A DNA stretch of 64,000 nucleotides from Alphaproteobacteria bacterium (GCA_004297545.1 SCTB01000026.1:27951-91950), one strand, 5' to 3'. Shown: positions 27,217 to 37,197, numbered from the stretch's first letter. A program made the numbers and translations. The notes: generated by a model from the letters alone, not told the origin.

Positions 27217-27516
27217 TTACCAGTACCTTATCGTCGATCCCTTGAGGATGCCCTTGCAGACGATGCCTTCGACGGGCTGGCCCTTTTCGTTGACGGCCTT
27301 GAACTTCGTCTTGAAAAAATCGCCGCTGCCGCAGCCGCCGAACCAGGCGCGGCTGTCCTTGATTTCGATGTTCTGCAGCGCGGTCGTTTTTTCGAGCGTA
27401 TCCCGCGCGCCTGCCGGGTCACGGTAAGGAAAATTAGCGGCTCCCGCGAGGACAGCCATGCCGAACACCGCGCCCAGCCCCAATTTAAACAATCCTTCAA
27501 TGCCGTCGAATTTCAT
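27217..27516 (-). CDS. Hypothetical small protein with N-terminal hydrophobic segment
   Basis: 99-aa ORF filling the gap between the two SPFH genes. Confidence 0.55.
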   Translation of the reverse strand: MKFDGIEGLFKLGLGAVFGMAVLAGAANFPYRDPAGARDTLEKTTALQNIEIKDSRAWFGGCGSGDFFKTKFKAVNEKGQPVEGIVCKGILKGSTIRYW

Positions 27517-27731
27517 ACTTCCCTCCTCCTACAATTTCAACGACCTTAAGACTGTTTTTACCTTATGTCAAATAAAGCGGCGTAAAAGCTCCCATAACTT
27601 GTATTTATTGGAACTCATCCCCGGCACGATTGGAAAAAATCCCGCCTCCCAAATTACCGGCGGGAGAATTCCCCTTTTCTTTCTTCCGCCCGCACAGGAC
27701 AATACCCAAAGCAAGCAAAGGAGTTTTGCAC

Positions 27732-28472
27732 ATGGGCGGTTATGGTTTTATCATTTTCTTTGTCGTCGTCATCTTCGTTTTCTTCGCCTATTCCCTGCGC
27801 GTCATGCGGGAATACGAGCGCGGCGTGGTCTATACGCTCGGCCGCTATTCGGGCGCGAAGGGCCCCGGCCTGATCATCCTGGTGCCCGGCGTGCAGCAGA
27901 TGGTCCGCGTCGACCTGCGCGTGCGCACGATCGACGTCCCCAGCCAGGACATCATCACCAAGGACAACATTTCGGTGAAGGTGAACGCGGTCGTCTACTT
28001 CCGCGTCATGCAGCCGCAGAATGCCGTCAACAACGTGGCGGATTTCATGCGCGCGACCTCGGAACTGGCGCAGACCACCCTGCGCGAGGTGCTCGGCAAG
28101 CACGACCTCGACGATATCCTGAAGGAGCGCGACAAGCTTTCCGCCGACCTGCGCGAGCTTCTGGACGGGCAGACCGACCAGTGGGGCATCAAGATTTCCA
28201 ACGTGGCGCTCAAGCACGTCGATATCGCGGAAAGCATGATCCGCGCCATCGGCCGCCAGGCGGAAGCCGAGCGGGAAAAGCGCGCCAAGATCATCTCGGC
28301 CGACGGCGAACTGCAGGCCGCCGACAAGCTCTGCGAGGCGTCCAAGAAGCTGGTCGCCGAGCCGGGCGCGATGCAGCTGCGCTATCTCTCGGCCGTGCAG
28401 GACATTGCGGATGACAAGACCAAGACCATCCTGCTGCCGATTCCCATGGAGATCCTCAAGCGCCTGATGTAA
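27732..28472 (+). CDS. Slipin/stomatin-family membrane protein
   Basis: N-term TM then 'EYERGVVYTLGRYSGAKGPGLIILVPGVQQMVRVDLRVRTIDVPSQDIITKDNISVKVNAVVYFRV'. Confidence 0.92.
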   Translation: MGGYGFIIFFVVVIFVFFAYSLRVMREYERGVVYTLGRYSGAKGPGLIILVPGVQQMVRVDLRVRTIDVPSQDIITKDNISVKVNAVVYFRVMQPQNAVNNVADFMRATSELAQTTLREVLGKHDLDDILKERDKLSADLRELLDGQTDQWGIKISNVALKHVDIAESMIRAIGRQAEAEREKRAKIISADGELQAADKLCEASKKLVAEPGAMQLRYLSAVQDIADDKTKTILLPIPMEILKRLM

Positions 28473-28635
28473 TTTTCCCCCCGCCCCCTTGAACGGGCGG
28501 CAGAGCGGAAGAAAATGCAAGAAGCCCCTTGAATTTCTTGTATTTACTTCCGTTCTTTTTGCTTGCTTTTCCAGAGAGTTATGGTTAATCTCCATCCGAA
28601 TTAGGAAAAATAATCCTCCTCCGGGTGTCCTTCGC

Positions 28636-30315
28636 GTGGCGTATTCAAAAGCCGATGAGATGTATGAAAAGCTGAAGAAGATGCGGGCCGACAAGCTCGC
28701 GCCGCGGTCTTCGACGCCTCCCGGCAAGCCCTCATCGCCCAATGCCATGATCGCGGCGGTCCGGGCGAAAATGAAATCCCTGTGGCAGGACCTCAAATAC
28801 GACTGGAAGTACGGCTCGCGCGAACCCGAGAAGCCCGCGGGCTTCCTGACGCGCGCGTTCAAGAAAGCCCTCATCGTTTCGACGGGGGCGAGCGTGCTGG
28901 CGCTCGGCATGTCGTTCCTGGCCGGCAATGCCATCGAGCGCACCTACCGCAGCATCTTCCGCCCCAATCCTTTCGTTCTGTCTCTGACGACCGACACCCC
29001 GCGCAGCGAGGACAAGGTCGCGCCGCTCTTCGTCGGCACGTCGGAAGTCATGCGCACCATTGCCATGCAGGAGGACCTTCTCACGCTGGGATACCCTTTA
29101 AGCGACTGCGGCGCAAACGGCGAATTCAAGAAACAGGAACTCACCGCGCTGAACTGGTTCCGCGCCTCGCTCGGCATGCCTCCATCCGAATTCGCGGACG
29201 GCCGCACCCTGCGCCATCTGGCCGAACAGGCGCAGATGCGCCGCCAGCTGCAAGGCGAATTCGGCGGCGCCTCGACGAAACAGGCCGTGTTGCGCAAGAG
29301 CATCGTGAGCCCCAGCCTGGCCGAAAAGATGCGCATCCGCGAAGTGCAGGCGGATCTTTACCAGCTGGGCTATAAGGTCGGCGCCTGCCGCATGAACGGC
29401 GTCATGACCGATCAGGTCGTCGCCTCTGTCACCCAGTTTCAGGAAAAGCAGGACAATATCTGGGCGAATGGCGAAGTGGACTACAAGACGAAATTCGCGC
29501 TGCATGCCGCTGCGCGCAAGTCGATGGCGGATGCCGGCCTGCTGGATAACGCGAAGGCTCAAGGGCTTGATGATTTCTCCGCCATCATCAACGGCCAGTC
29601 GATGTCGGGCGACGAGCTGCACCAGGCAGCCGTGCGCTACGTGAAGGAAAAGGGCGCGCCCGAATACGTGGTGCAGGCCGTGATGGAAGCGGTGGAGAAA
29701 GCCGGCTTCGACTTCAATTACATGATGGACCTGACCGCGCGCGAAAGCGGCTACAAGCCCTGGGTGGGCGCCGGCACCAGCACGGCCTATGGCAGCTTCC
29801 AGTTCACCGACGGCACCTGGATCAACGTCTTCAAGGCCTATGGGCCGAAATACGGCTATGGCGAGCTGACCAAAAAGATCAGCGGCGGAAAAATCAACGC
29901 CCCGCCCATCGAGGCCAAATACATCATGGACCTGCGCAACGACCCCAAGGTCGCGGCGCTGATGGCGATTGAATTCTCGAAGGACAACCTCGCCCGCCTG
30001 CAGGACAGCGTCGGCGGCGCCATCGGCAAGACCGAGCTTTACCTCGCGCATTTCTTAGGATACGGCGGCGCCACGAAGTTCATCTCTGAATTCCGGCGCG
30101 ACAACGCACAGGCCGCGGCCACGCTGTTTCCGGCCGAAGCCGCCGCGAACAGGGAGATTTTCTATGACGCCGGCGGCAAGCCTCGGTCGCTGGGCGATAT
30201 CTATACGAACTTCGCGCGCCGCATGACAGGCGGGCAGGCGCTGCGCATGGTCGCGGCGCAGGGGCAGAAGAAACTGTCGGCGGATAATAACGGCTTCGGG
30301 CCAAAATTCGGATAA
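28636..30315 (+). CDS. Membrane-anchored peptidoglycan-binding/lytic-transglycosylase-like protein
   Basis: TM helix near N-term, PG-binding-like repeats, 'FDFNYMMDLTARESGYKPWVGAGTSTAYGSFQFTDGTWINVF' SLT-like core; start 28636 GTG or 28660 ATG. Confidence 0.7.
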   Translation: MAYSKADEMYEKLKKMRADKLAPRSSTPPGKPSSPNAMIAAVRAKMKSLWQDLKYDWKYGSREPEKPAGFLTRAFKKALIVSTGASVLALGMSFLAGNAIERTYRSIFRPNPFVLSLTTDTPRSEDKVAPLFVGTSEVMRTIAMQEDLLTLGYPLSDCGANGEFKKQELTALNWFRASLGMPPSEFADGRTLRHLAEQAQMRRQLQGEFGGASTKQAVLRKSIVSPSLAEKMRIREVQADLYQLGYKVGACRMNGVMTDQVVASVTQFQEKQDNIWANGEVDYKTKFALHAAARKSMADAGLLDNAKAQGLDDFSAIINGQSMSGDELHQAAVRYVKEKGAPEYVVQAVMEAVEKAGFDFNYMMDLTARESGYKPWVGAGTSTAYGSFQFTDGTWINVFKAYGPKYGYGELTKKISGGKINAPPIEAKYIMDLRNDPKVAALMAIEFSKDNLARLQDSVGGAIGKTELYLAHFLGYGGATKFISEFRRDNAQAAATLFPAEAAANREIFYDAGGKPRSLGDIYTNFARRMTGGQALRMVAAQGQKKLSADNNGFGPKFG

Positions 30316-30327
30316 ATGAGGTGATAT

Positions 30328-31191
30328 ATGTTCACATTTCTTAAAAAATACCTGCGCCGGGCGCTGCTGATCAGCACGACGCTGGGCCTCGGCGTTTTCA
30401 TGGGCCCGACGGTCTATGAAGCCCTGCACAACGAAAACCAGCAGGACCACGTGGAAACCGCCATGAGCAAGATCTCGCAGGAGCAGGCCTTCGGCTGCGA
30501 CCCCATGGCCGCGGGCGCGATGAAAGACACGCGCGACAAGAAACTGCCGGAAATCCTCTATGCCGCCTATGGCAACCTGAACCCCGGCTGGGGCCAGCCG
30601 TTCGAGCTGTTCTGGAGCGGAACGACGCGCCTTTCCAACGGCGCGCCCTGGGCCGCGCGTTTCTTCTCGAAGCACATCAGGACGCTGCCGGAAGAAATGT
30701 ACAACGGCCATTATTCGACCGCGCTCGATGATCTGCAGACCTATACGAATGCGCTCGCCAGCCTCGGCGTCGGCGTGTGCTTTGACAACAACCTGACGAA
30801 AATCAATGCGGGTTCCGCCTATACGCGGGATATGGGGATTATCACCCTGAACCCCGACCTGTCGCAGGGCGATATGGTCGAGCACGCGAAGCGCCAGCTG
30901 CAGCGTCTGAACCAGGAACTCGTGCTGCCCTATGAGCGCACGGTCAAATCCGGCAACGACCTGACCAGCACCTTTAACGAGCGCGTCACGGCGCTGCGCA
31001 CCATGACCGCGACGCTGGACGGCCCCGTCATCACCCTGCCGCTGGTGAACGGCGTACGGGCGGATTTCGTGGAAGTCGCGCGCAAGAACTATGGCCCGCC
31101 GCTGCTCACGCAGCCGCCGGTCGAACAGCCGAAATCCGCGCCCGTCGCCCCCGTGAAACAGCCGCCCAAGGGCCCGAAGGCAAAGGGATAA
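30328..31191 (+). CDS. Membrane-anchored hypothetical protein
   Basis: N-term TM 'RRALLISTTLGLGVFMGPTVYEAL'; 287 aa. Confidence 0.6.
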   Translation: MFTFLKKYLRRALLISTTLGLGVFMGPTVYEALHNENQQDHVETAMSKISQEQAFGCDPMAAGAMKDTRDKKLPEILYAAYGNLNPGWGQPFELFWSGTTRLSNGAPWAARFFSKHIRTLPEEMYNGHYSTALDDLQTYTNALASLGVGVCFDNNLTKINAGSAYTRDMGIITLNPDLSQGDMVEHAKRQLQRLNQELVLPYERTVKSGNDLTSTFNERVTALRTMTATLDGPVITLPLVNGVRADFVEVARKNYGPPLLTQPPVEQPKSAPVAPVKQPPKGPKAKG

Positions 31192-31192
31192 G

Positions 31193-32023
31193 GTGAAAGT
31201 CGAAAGCCTCCATATCTACCCGGTCAAAGGCTTGCGCGCCGTCGGTCTTGACGCCGCAGCCGTCGAACCGCGCGGGCTTGCGCATGACCGGCGCTGGATG
31301 CTGGTGGACGCAACCGGAAAATTCATCACCCAGCGCGAACAGCCGAAACTGGCGACCCTGAAGGCCGACGTCACCGACGGCAGCCTGCGCCTGTCGGGAG
31401 AACACGGCAGCATCACGGTGCCGCAGCCCGGCGCGGGAGCCGAGAGGCTGCCCGTGATTTTGTGGAAGCAGAATATCGAAGGCTATGTCGCGGCGCCCGA
31501 AGCCAGCGCATGGTTTTCCGACTTTCTGGGCACGCCGTGCCGCCTCGTCTGGCAGGGAGACCTGCCCCGGCCGACATCCGAGCAATATGCGCCGGGGCAT
31601 CAGGCCAGCTATGCCGACGGCTTCCCGCTGCTCGTCACCGTCACGGCCTCGCTGGATGATTTGAACCGCCGCATGCCGCAAGCGCTGCCCATGAACCGAT
31701 TTCGCCCGAATATCGTCATCAGCGGCGCAGCGCCCTGGGCCGAAGACGGCTGGAAAAAAATCCGTATCGGCGCGGTCACGCTCGACATCGTGAAACCCTG
31801 CACGCGCTGCGTCGTCACCACCACCGACCAGCAGACCGGCGCGAAAGACGGCAACGAACCGCTCAACACACTCAAAACTTTCCGCCTCCTGCGCCAGCCC
31901 GGCCTCACCGGCGTCGTCTTCGGCCAGAACGCGGTTCCCGTCGTCACCGGCACGGTAAAGGTCGGTGACGCGGTGGAAGTACTCGAAACCCAGACGCCGC
32001 CGGTATTTGTTGCTGTCGCGTAA
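31193..32023 (+). CDS. MOSC domain protein (YcbX-like)
   Basis: 'ESLHIYPVKGLR', 'GLAHDRRWMLVDATGKFITQRE', 'RFRPNIVISGAAPWAEDGWKKIRIG', 'CTRCVVTT'. Confidence 0.88.
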   Translation: MKVESLHIYPVKGLRAVGLDAAAVEPRGLAHDRRWMLVDATGKFITQREQPKLATLKADVTDGSLRLSGEHGSITVPQPGAGAERLPVILWKQNIEGYVAAPEASAWFSDFLGTPCRLVWQGDLPRPTSEQYAPGHQASYADGFPLLVTVTASLDDLNRRMPQALPMNRFRPNIVISGAAPWAEDGWKKIRIGAVTLDIVKPCTRCVVTTTDQQTGAKDGNEPLNTLKTFRLLRQPGLTGVVFGQNAVPVVTGTVKVGDAVEVLETQTPPVFVAVA

Positions 32024-32046
32024 CCCCGGCGAAAGCCGGGGTTACG
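32018..32046. repeat. Solo palindromic hairpin, GTAACCCCGGC subfamily
   Basis: GCGTAACCCCGGC-GAAA-GCCGGGGTTACGC, perfect 13-bp stem; contains the MOSC-gene stop codon. Confidence 0.85.
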
Positions 32047-32158
32047 CCTACATTAACCACCTGTAATCCTTACTCAATATTCCCCTTGAACCCGCCCCCA
32101 TATTAGGGTTAATCTGCCCGGTGCCGTTTGGGTAAGAACAGTCCACATCCAGTTTTGC

Positions 32159-32248
32159 GGAGGGGTGGCCGAGCGGTTGAAGGCGCTCGCCTGGAAAGCG
32201 GGTAAACTGTAACAGGTTTCGTGAGTTCGAATCTCATCCCCTCCGCCA
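32159..32248 (+). tRNA. tRNA-Ser (anticodon GGA)
   Basis: ggaggggtggccgagcggttgaaggcgctcgcctGGAaagcgggta...ggttcgaatctcatcccctccgCCA; long variable arm. Confidence 0.95.
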
Positions 32249-32300
32249 GCCTTCGCGTTGATAAAATTGATGACTCGAAGGCTGTCACGCCGTAGCGTTA

Positions 32301-32381
32301 GCGAAGGCGGACCGGTTCAACTGGAAGGTGCTTCGGCTTGGCGAGCCATTCTTCGCTCTCGTCGGGCGAAGGCGGACCGGT
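32301..32381. repeat. 16-bp direct repeat gcgaaggcggaccggt (32301-32316 and 32366-32381)
   Basis: Exact repeat read directly, 65 bp apart, between tRNA-Ser and the ankyrin gene. Confidence 0.75.
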
Positions 32382-32415
32382 CAATCGCAGAAACGCAAAA
32401 AATTTACGGACGCCC

Positions 32416-33159
32416 ATGGCTACTCCCTATCAACCCACCCCCGAAGACGTTGAATGGCGTGACAGCCTGCGCAAGCTGCCGAAGGACAAGCTGAACGACA
32501 GTCTCTGCGACGCGGTGAGCGCGGGTTCGGTCTGGCGGGTGCAGGAAGCTTTGTCGGCCGGCGCCAATGCGCGCGGAAACGGGGGCCAGCCGATACGCAA
32601 GGCCGCGGTGTCGGGGCACTTGCAAATTGCCGTGCTGCTGACGGATGCGGGCGCGGACCTGCATATCAACGGCGAGGAACCGCTGTGCTGGGCCGCGCGC
32701 GACGGAAACGCCGCGCTGGTCGAATTTTTCTTGAGCCGCGGCGCAGATGAAAAAAGCTGGGGCGGCCGCCGCGCCCGGGACTGGGCGGCGGACTACAAGC
32801 AGCCGTCCTCCCTCTTCCTGCTCGACCATGCGGCGGAGCTGCGCGAGAACAAGGCCAAGACCGGCTCCGGGCTGGCCGAAAAAGCAATGCAGGATATCGA
32901 AAACGGCGCCCCCCTGCCCATGGCGGATATCAAAAAGAACGATGCCTTCAGCGATATCTATATCTACGCGCTGGCCGATGCCGGAAAGCTCGACCTGCTG
33001 TTCGAGCCGAAATCATGGCTGGGCGACATCGACGGGATGAAACAGCTCTGGACCCGCCTCCCCAGAAAATGCCAGGACCATATCGACCTCTCCGAAAAAA
33101 CCGCCGCCGTCAAACGCGAAGCCCTGAAGTCCGCGAAGATACCGAAGATGAAGTGGTAG
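32416..33159 (+). CDS. Ankyrin repeat protein
   Basis: 'GQPIRKAAVSGHLQIAVLLTDAGADLHINGEEPLCWAARDGNAALVEFFLSRGAD'. Confidence 0.8.
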   Translation: MATPYQPTPEDVEWRDSLRKLPKDKLNDSLCDAVSAGSVWRVQEALSAGANARGNGGQPIRKAAVSGHLQIAVLLTDAGADLHINGEEPLCWAARDGNAALVEFFLSRGADEKSWGGRRARDWAADYKQPSSLFLLDHAAELRENKAKTGSGLAEKAMQDIENGAPLPMADIKKNDAFSDIYIYALADAGKLDLLFEPKSWLGDIDGMKQLWTRLPRKCQDHIDLSEKTAAVKREALKSAKIPKMKW

Positions 33160-33169
33160 AAAAAATTAT

Positions 33170-34151
33170 ATGGTCAAAACATCGGACGTCTATCCACGAA
33201 TTTCTCACTACACCACGCTACAAGGAGCGGTGGGCATTCTTCAGTCACAATCCCTCTGGAGTACGCATTGCAAATTCTTAAACGACACTTCGGAAAGAAT
33301 TCTAATTAAAGATAAGCTGATTGAAATTCTCTATCCTCACGTACTGAAGAAATGTCAGGCGCTTATCGAAAAATATCCAAAAATCAAGAGTAGCGTTGAT
33401 TCAGACGGAGGCGTGGCCGCAGTCGCAAAAAATGAAACAGCGACAATTGTAGACGTACAGTATCGTGTAACTGGAGATGAAATCTACGTAACTTCATTTT
33501 GCGGAGAAACTGGAGACGCCTATATTGACCGAAATGGCCTGCTGAGCCAGTGGCGAGGCTACGGCAGGGATGGCGGGATAAGCCTCGTATTCAATACAAA
33601 AAAAATGGAAGATATTCTGCAAATGGAGGCCGATACTTATAGCTATGCGCACCTCTCTTTAGATGACCTCATTTATAGCCACGATACAAAAAAAATTTGA
33701 GGCGGAATTGTCGAAGCCCCTGTCCGACTTATCACAATTTGTAACAGACCTGTTCTGGCAAGCGGTGACAAAAGAAGGCTCAATTCCCAATGCAGAAAAA
33801 GCCTACCCGGCATTCGTACAATGCATAAGCCGTTACAAGCATAGAGGCTTTCAAGAGGAGCACGAGACTCGAATTATTGCTGTCCCGGTCGTTCAAGATG
33901 AGGAATTTATTCAGCTTTCTAAGGAAAGAAATCACAAACTCCAACCGGAGAAGGTCAGAAATTTTCGGGACAAACATGGAGAGCGAGTACCGTACATTGA
34001 ACTTTTCATCTCAAAAGAAATTCAGCTTCCTATAGAAAAGGTAATTGTTGGGCCACATAAAGAAAAAGAATCGCGCTCTGCTGCGCTAAAGGTTCTTTTA
34101 AGAAAGACGGATATTGAGGTGGTTACGTCGGAAATACCCTACATTGGTTAA
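33170..34151 (+). pseudogene. DUF2971-like protein split into two frames at an A8 tract
   Basis: ORF 33170-33700 and ORF 33663-34151 join at 33688-33695 (aaaaaaaa); 'HYTTLQGAVGILQSQSLWSTHCKFLND' N-half and 'ISRYKHRGFQEEHETRII' C-half. Confidence 0.65.
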
Positions 34152-34227
34152 CACCAATCAATAGGCTCGGCGTAAATTGAACTCTATGAGATTTTAAACC
34201 ACGGTCACGGCGAGCGACAAAGAAACG

Positions 34228-34911
34228 TCATTTCGGCGCGGCCGGAGCCGTCGGTTTCCATTCCTTCACGCGCTTTTGCACCTCGGCAAGCTGCGCGGGT
34301 GACAAGGCTGGTTCGACATCGGCGCGCGACTCTGTCGCAAGCTCTTTTATGTGCGCGATGTCCACTGAACCGGGGGCGAACCCGTAGACGGACAAATCGG
34401 CATAAGCGTTCGATGCGATGGCAAGGCTGTACCAGAAATCGGCTTCGGCCTTGTCCGGCTTCAGGTCGCCGTAGCCTTCCACATACATCGTGGCGAGGCT
34501 GGCCTGGGCGGCGGGGAAGCCGCCGTCGGCGGCCTTGCGAAACCATTTCGCCGCCTCGTTCATATCCGGCTTGAGCGCAGCCCCCATGTTATAGGGCGGA
34601 TGGCCGCAGAATTTTCCGTTGTCGTACAGTGTTCCGGCCAGCCATGCCGCCACGGGATCGCCCTGGTCGCCCGCCCTGGTGTACCACTTAAGGGCGCCGC
34701 CGAAATCGCCCATTTTCTTTTCGTGCAGTATGCCCATGGCGACCTGCGCATGGACATCGCCTTTGGTGGCGAGCGGCTGAAGGTATATCATGGCGTCCTG
34801 GTTGTTGCCGCTGAGCAGGGCGGCGATTCCGTCCTCAAGCCGTCCCGCACGGGCGGTGGATGCGCAGAGGAGGAGCGCGATGACGATAAAACAAAAACGC
34901 ATGGGATTCAT
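34228..34911 (-). CDS. Secreted Sel1-repeat protein
   Basis: Signal peptide; Sel1 repeats 'AQVAMGILHEKKMGDFGGALKWYTRAGDQGDPVAAWLAG...AAKWFRKAADGGFPAAQASLATMYVEG'; C-cap 'AQLAEVQKRVKEWKP'. Confidence 0.85.
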   Translation of the reverse strand: MNPMRFCFIVIALLLCASTARAGRLEDGIAALLSGNNQDAMIYLQPLATKGDVHAQVAMGILHEKKMGDFGGALKWYTRAGDQGDPVAAWLAGTLYDNGKFCGHPPYNMGAALKPDMNEAAKWFRKAADGGFPAAQASLATMYVEGYGDLKPDKAEADFWYSLAIASNAYADLSVYGFAPGSVDIAHIKELATESRADVEPALSPAQLAEVQKRVKEWKPTAPAAPK

Positions 34912-35071
34912 TCATACCGCCCTTCGGCTTCCAGTCGTGTTTTTCGCCGTGGCCGTCGCGGCATAGAGGCTATCGCAGATAGCCATGGTATGTTTTAGCA
35001 TTTCATGAGCATCATGACAATTGCGCGTATGTTATGAAATCAACGTGGCCAGCGTCATTTAAACCGGCTTT

Positions 35072-35407
35072 TTAGAAAGCATACCCGGGCTTGGGTTCTT
35101 TTTTACGCTTCACATCGCGCAGGGCTTCGTAAACTTCGGATGCCTCGCGGCGCGCCCTGGCGTCGAGGGATGAGGCCGCGTCGAAAATCCGCTTCAGGGG
35201 CTGGTGCGCCTGCAGCCCGTCGTCTTCAACGCGTTTCAAAACTTCGCGCACGCCCCTGGTCATTTTCGCGCCGAGGGCGTTGAAACCGTCCTTGGTGAAT
35301 TGGAAGACGGCGGGGTCCTGGTCCCAATATCCGTAGTCGTCCCGCATCTCGAGGATTGTGTCGGCAAGAACCTTGTCGCTGATCGTTTTAAGGCGGCTGC
35401 GGGGCAT
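35072..35407 (-). CDS. Hypothetical protein
   Basis: ORF with ggagaaa upstream of MPRSRLKT. Confidence 0.5.
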   Translation of the reverse strand: MPRSRLKTISDKVLADTILEMRDDYGYWDQDPAVFQFTKDGFNALGAKMTRGVREVLKRVEDDGLQAHQPLKRIFDAASSLDARARREASEVYEALRDVKRKKEPKPGYAF

Positions 35408-35577
35408 CGAGGTTTCTCCTTGTGCTGAAAACAGTTGCCGGAATCTATAAAACAAATTATGGAATACGTCAATGCCACGGGTTAAGCCGTTTGAATCTAA
35501 CCCTATTCCCGAGAGAAGCCGAGGGCATGCTTTTGTGTAATACTATGACGCGTTAATGAAGGTGTTCCTGTTACCCC

Positions 35578-37197
35578 ATGCTCCGCCTGACCGACATCAA
35601 GCTGCCGCTCGACCATCCGCCTGAGGCTATCGCCAAGGCGGCGATTGCGAAGCTCGGCATTGCGCCGCAGGATATGACCTCCTGCACCGTCTTCCGCCGC
35701 GCGCATGATGCGCGGAAAAAGACCGCCATATTGCTGATCTATTCTCTGGATGTGGAGGTGAAGAACGAAGCTTCGGTGCTGAACCGCTTCGCCAGTGACC
35801 CGCATGTGAAGCCGACGCCGGATATCGATTACCGTTTCGCCGCCCGCGCGCCGGAGGGATTTTCAAAACGTCCGGTGGTGATCGGCGCCGGGCCCTGCGG
35901 GCTGTTCGCGGCGCTGATACTGGCGCAGATGGGCTTTCGCCCCATCATCCTCGACCGCGGCAAGGTGGTGCGGGAGCGCACGAAGGATACCTGGAAGCTA
36001 TGGCGCAAATCGGAGCTGAACCCGGAATCCAACGTGCAATACGGCGAGGGCGGCGCCGGCACATTTTCCGACGGAAAGCTCTACAGCCAGATCAAGGATC
36101 CTCGCCACCTGGGCCGCAAGGTTTTGACCGAATTCGTCAAGGCCGAGGCGCCGCCGGAGATATTGATTGAGGCGCATCCGCATATCGGCACCTTTCGCCT
36201 GGTGAAGATGGTCGAGAATATCCGCGACACCATCGAATCATTGGGCGGCGAATACCGCTTTGAAAGCCGCGTGACGGACCTCGACATCGAAACCGGTCCG
36301 GACGGCGCGCGGCAGCTGCGCGGCGTGGGGCTGGCCGACGGCACGCATATCGCGGCGGATCATGTGGTGCTGGCCATCGGCCATTCCTCCCGTGATACCT
36401 TCCAAATGCTGCATGACCGCGGCGTCTATGTGGAGGCGAAACCATTCTCCATCGGTTTCCGCATCGAGCATCCGCAGTCGCTCATCAACGTCGCGCGCTT
36501 CGGCCCCAATGCGGGGAACGAGATTTTGGGCAATGCGGAATATAAACTTGTGCATCACGCCAAAAACGGGCGCGACGTGTACAGTTTCTGCATGTGTCCG
36601 GGCGGCACGGTGGTGGCCGCGGCGTCGGAGGAAGGGCGCGTCGTCACCAACGGCATGAGCCAGTATTCGCGGAAAGAGCGCAACGCGAATGCCGGCATTG
36701 TGGTGGGCATCACGCCGGAGGTGGATTACCCTGGCGGGCCGCTGGCGGGCGTCAACTTCCAGCGCAAATGGGAATCCGCGGCCTTCGTGGCGGGCGGCGG
36801 CACCTATGCCGCGCCGGTGCAGCTGGTGGGCGATTTTATCAAAGGCGTGCCGAGCACGGCGCTCGGCAGCGTCATTCCCTCCTACAAGCCCGCCGTCACG
36901 CCGACGGATTTGTCGTCCTGCCTGCCCGAATACGCCATCACCGCAATCCGCGAGGCGCTCCCCGTCTTCGGGCGGCAGATAAGGGGCTATGACATGAATG
37001 ACGCCGTGCTGACCGGCGTGGAAACGCGCACCTCCTCCCCCATCCGCATCAAGCGCGACGATACTTTTCAGAGCCTGAACACGAAGGGCCTCTACCCCGC
37101 GGGCGAAGGCGCGGGCTATGCGGGCGGCATTCTGTCGGCGGGCGTCGACGGCATCAAAGTCGCCGAGGCCGTGGCGCTCAGCATGCTGGCGGGTTGA
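35578..37197 (+). CDS. FAD-dependent dehydrogenase (NAD(P)/FAD oxidoreductase)
   Basis: 'VVIGAGPCGLFAALILAQMGFRPIILDRGK', 'YGEGGAGTFSDGKLYSQI', 'GLYPAGEGAGYAGGILSAGVDGIKVAEA'. Confidence 0.9.
   Translation: MLRLTDIKLPLDHPPEAIAKAAIAKLGIAPQDMTSCTVFRRAHDARKKTAILLIYSLDVEVKNEASVLNRFASDPHVKPTPDIDYRFAARAPEGFSKRPVVIGAGPCGLFAALILAQMGFRPIILDRGKVVRERTKDTWKLWRKSELNPESNVQYGEGGAGTFSDGKLYSQIKDPRHLGRKVLTEFVKAEAPPEILIEAHPHIGTFRLVKMVENIRDTIESLGGEYRFESRVTDLDIETGPDGARQLRGVGLADGTHIAADHVVLAIGHSSRDTFQMLHDRGVYVEAKPFSIGFRIEHPQSLINVARFGPNAGNEILGNAEYKLVHHAKNGRDVYSFCMCPGGTVVAAASEEGRVVTNGMSQYSRKERNANAGIVVGITPEVDYPGGPLAGVNFQRKWESAAFVAGGGTYAAPVQLVGDFIKGVPSTALGSVIPSYKPAVTPTDLSSCLPEYAITAIREALPVFGRQIRGYDMNDAVLTGVETRTSSPIRIKRDDTFQSLNTKGLYPAGEGAGYAGGILSAGVDGIKVAEAVALSMLAG

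Noticed and set aside
32298-32381. Direct repeats near the tRNA considered as a CRISPR-like array
   Set aside because: Only two copies, 16 bp, no further units, no cas genes
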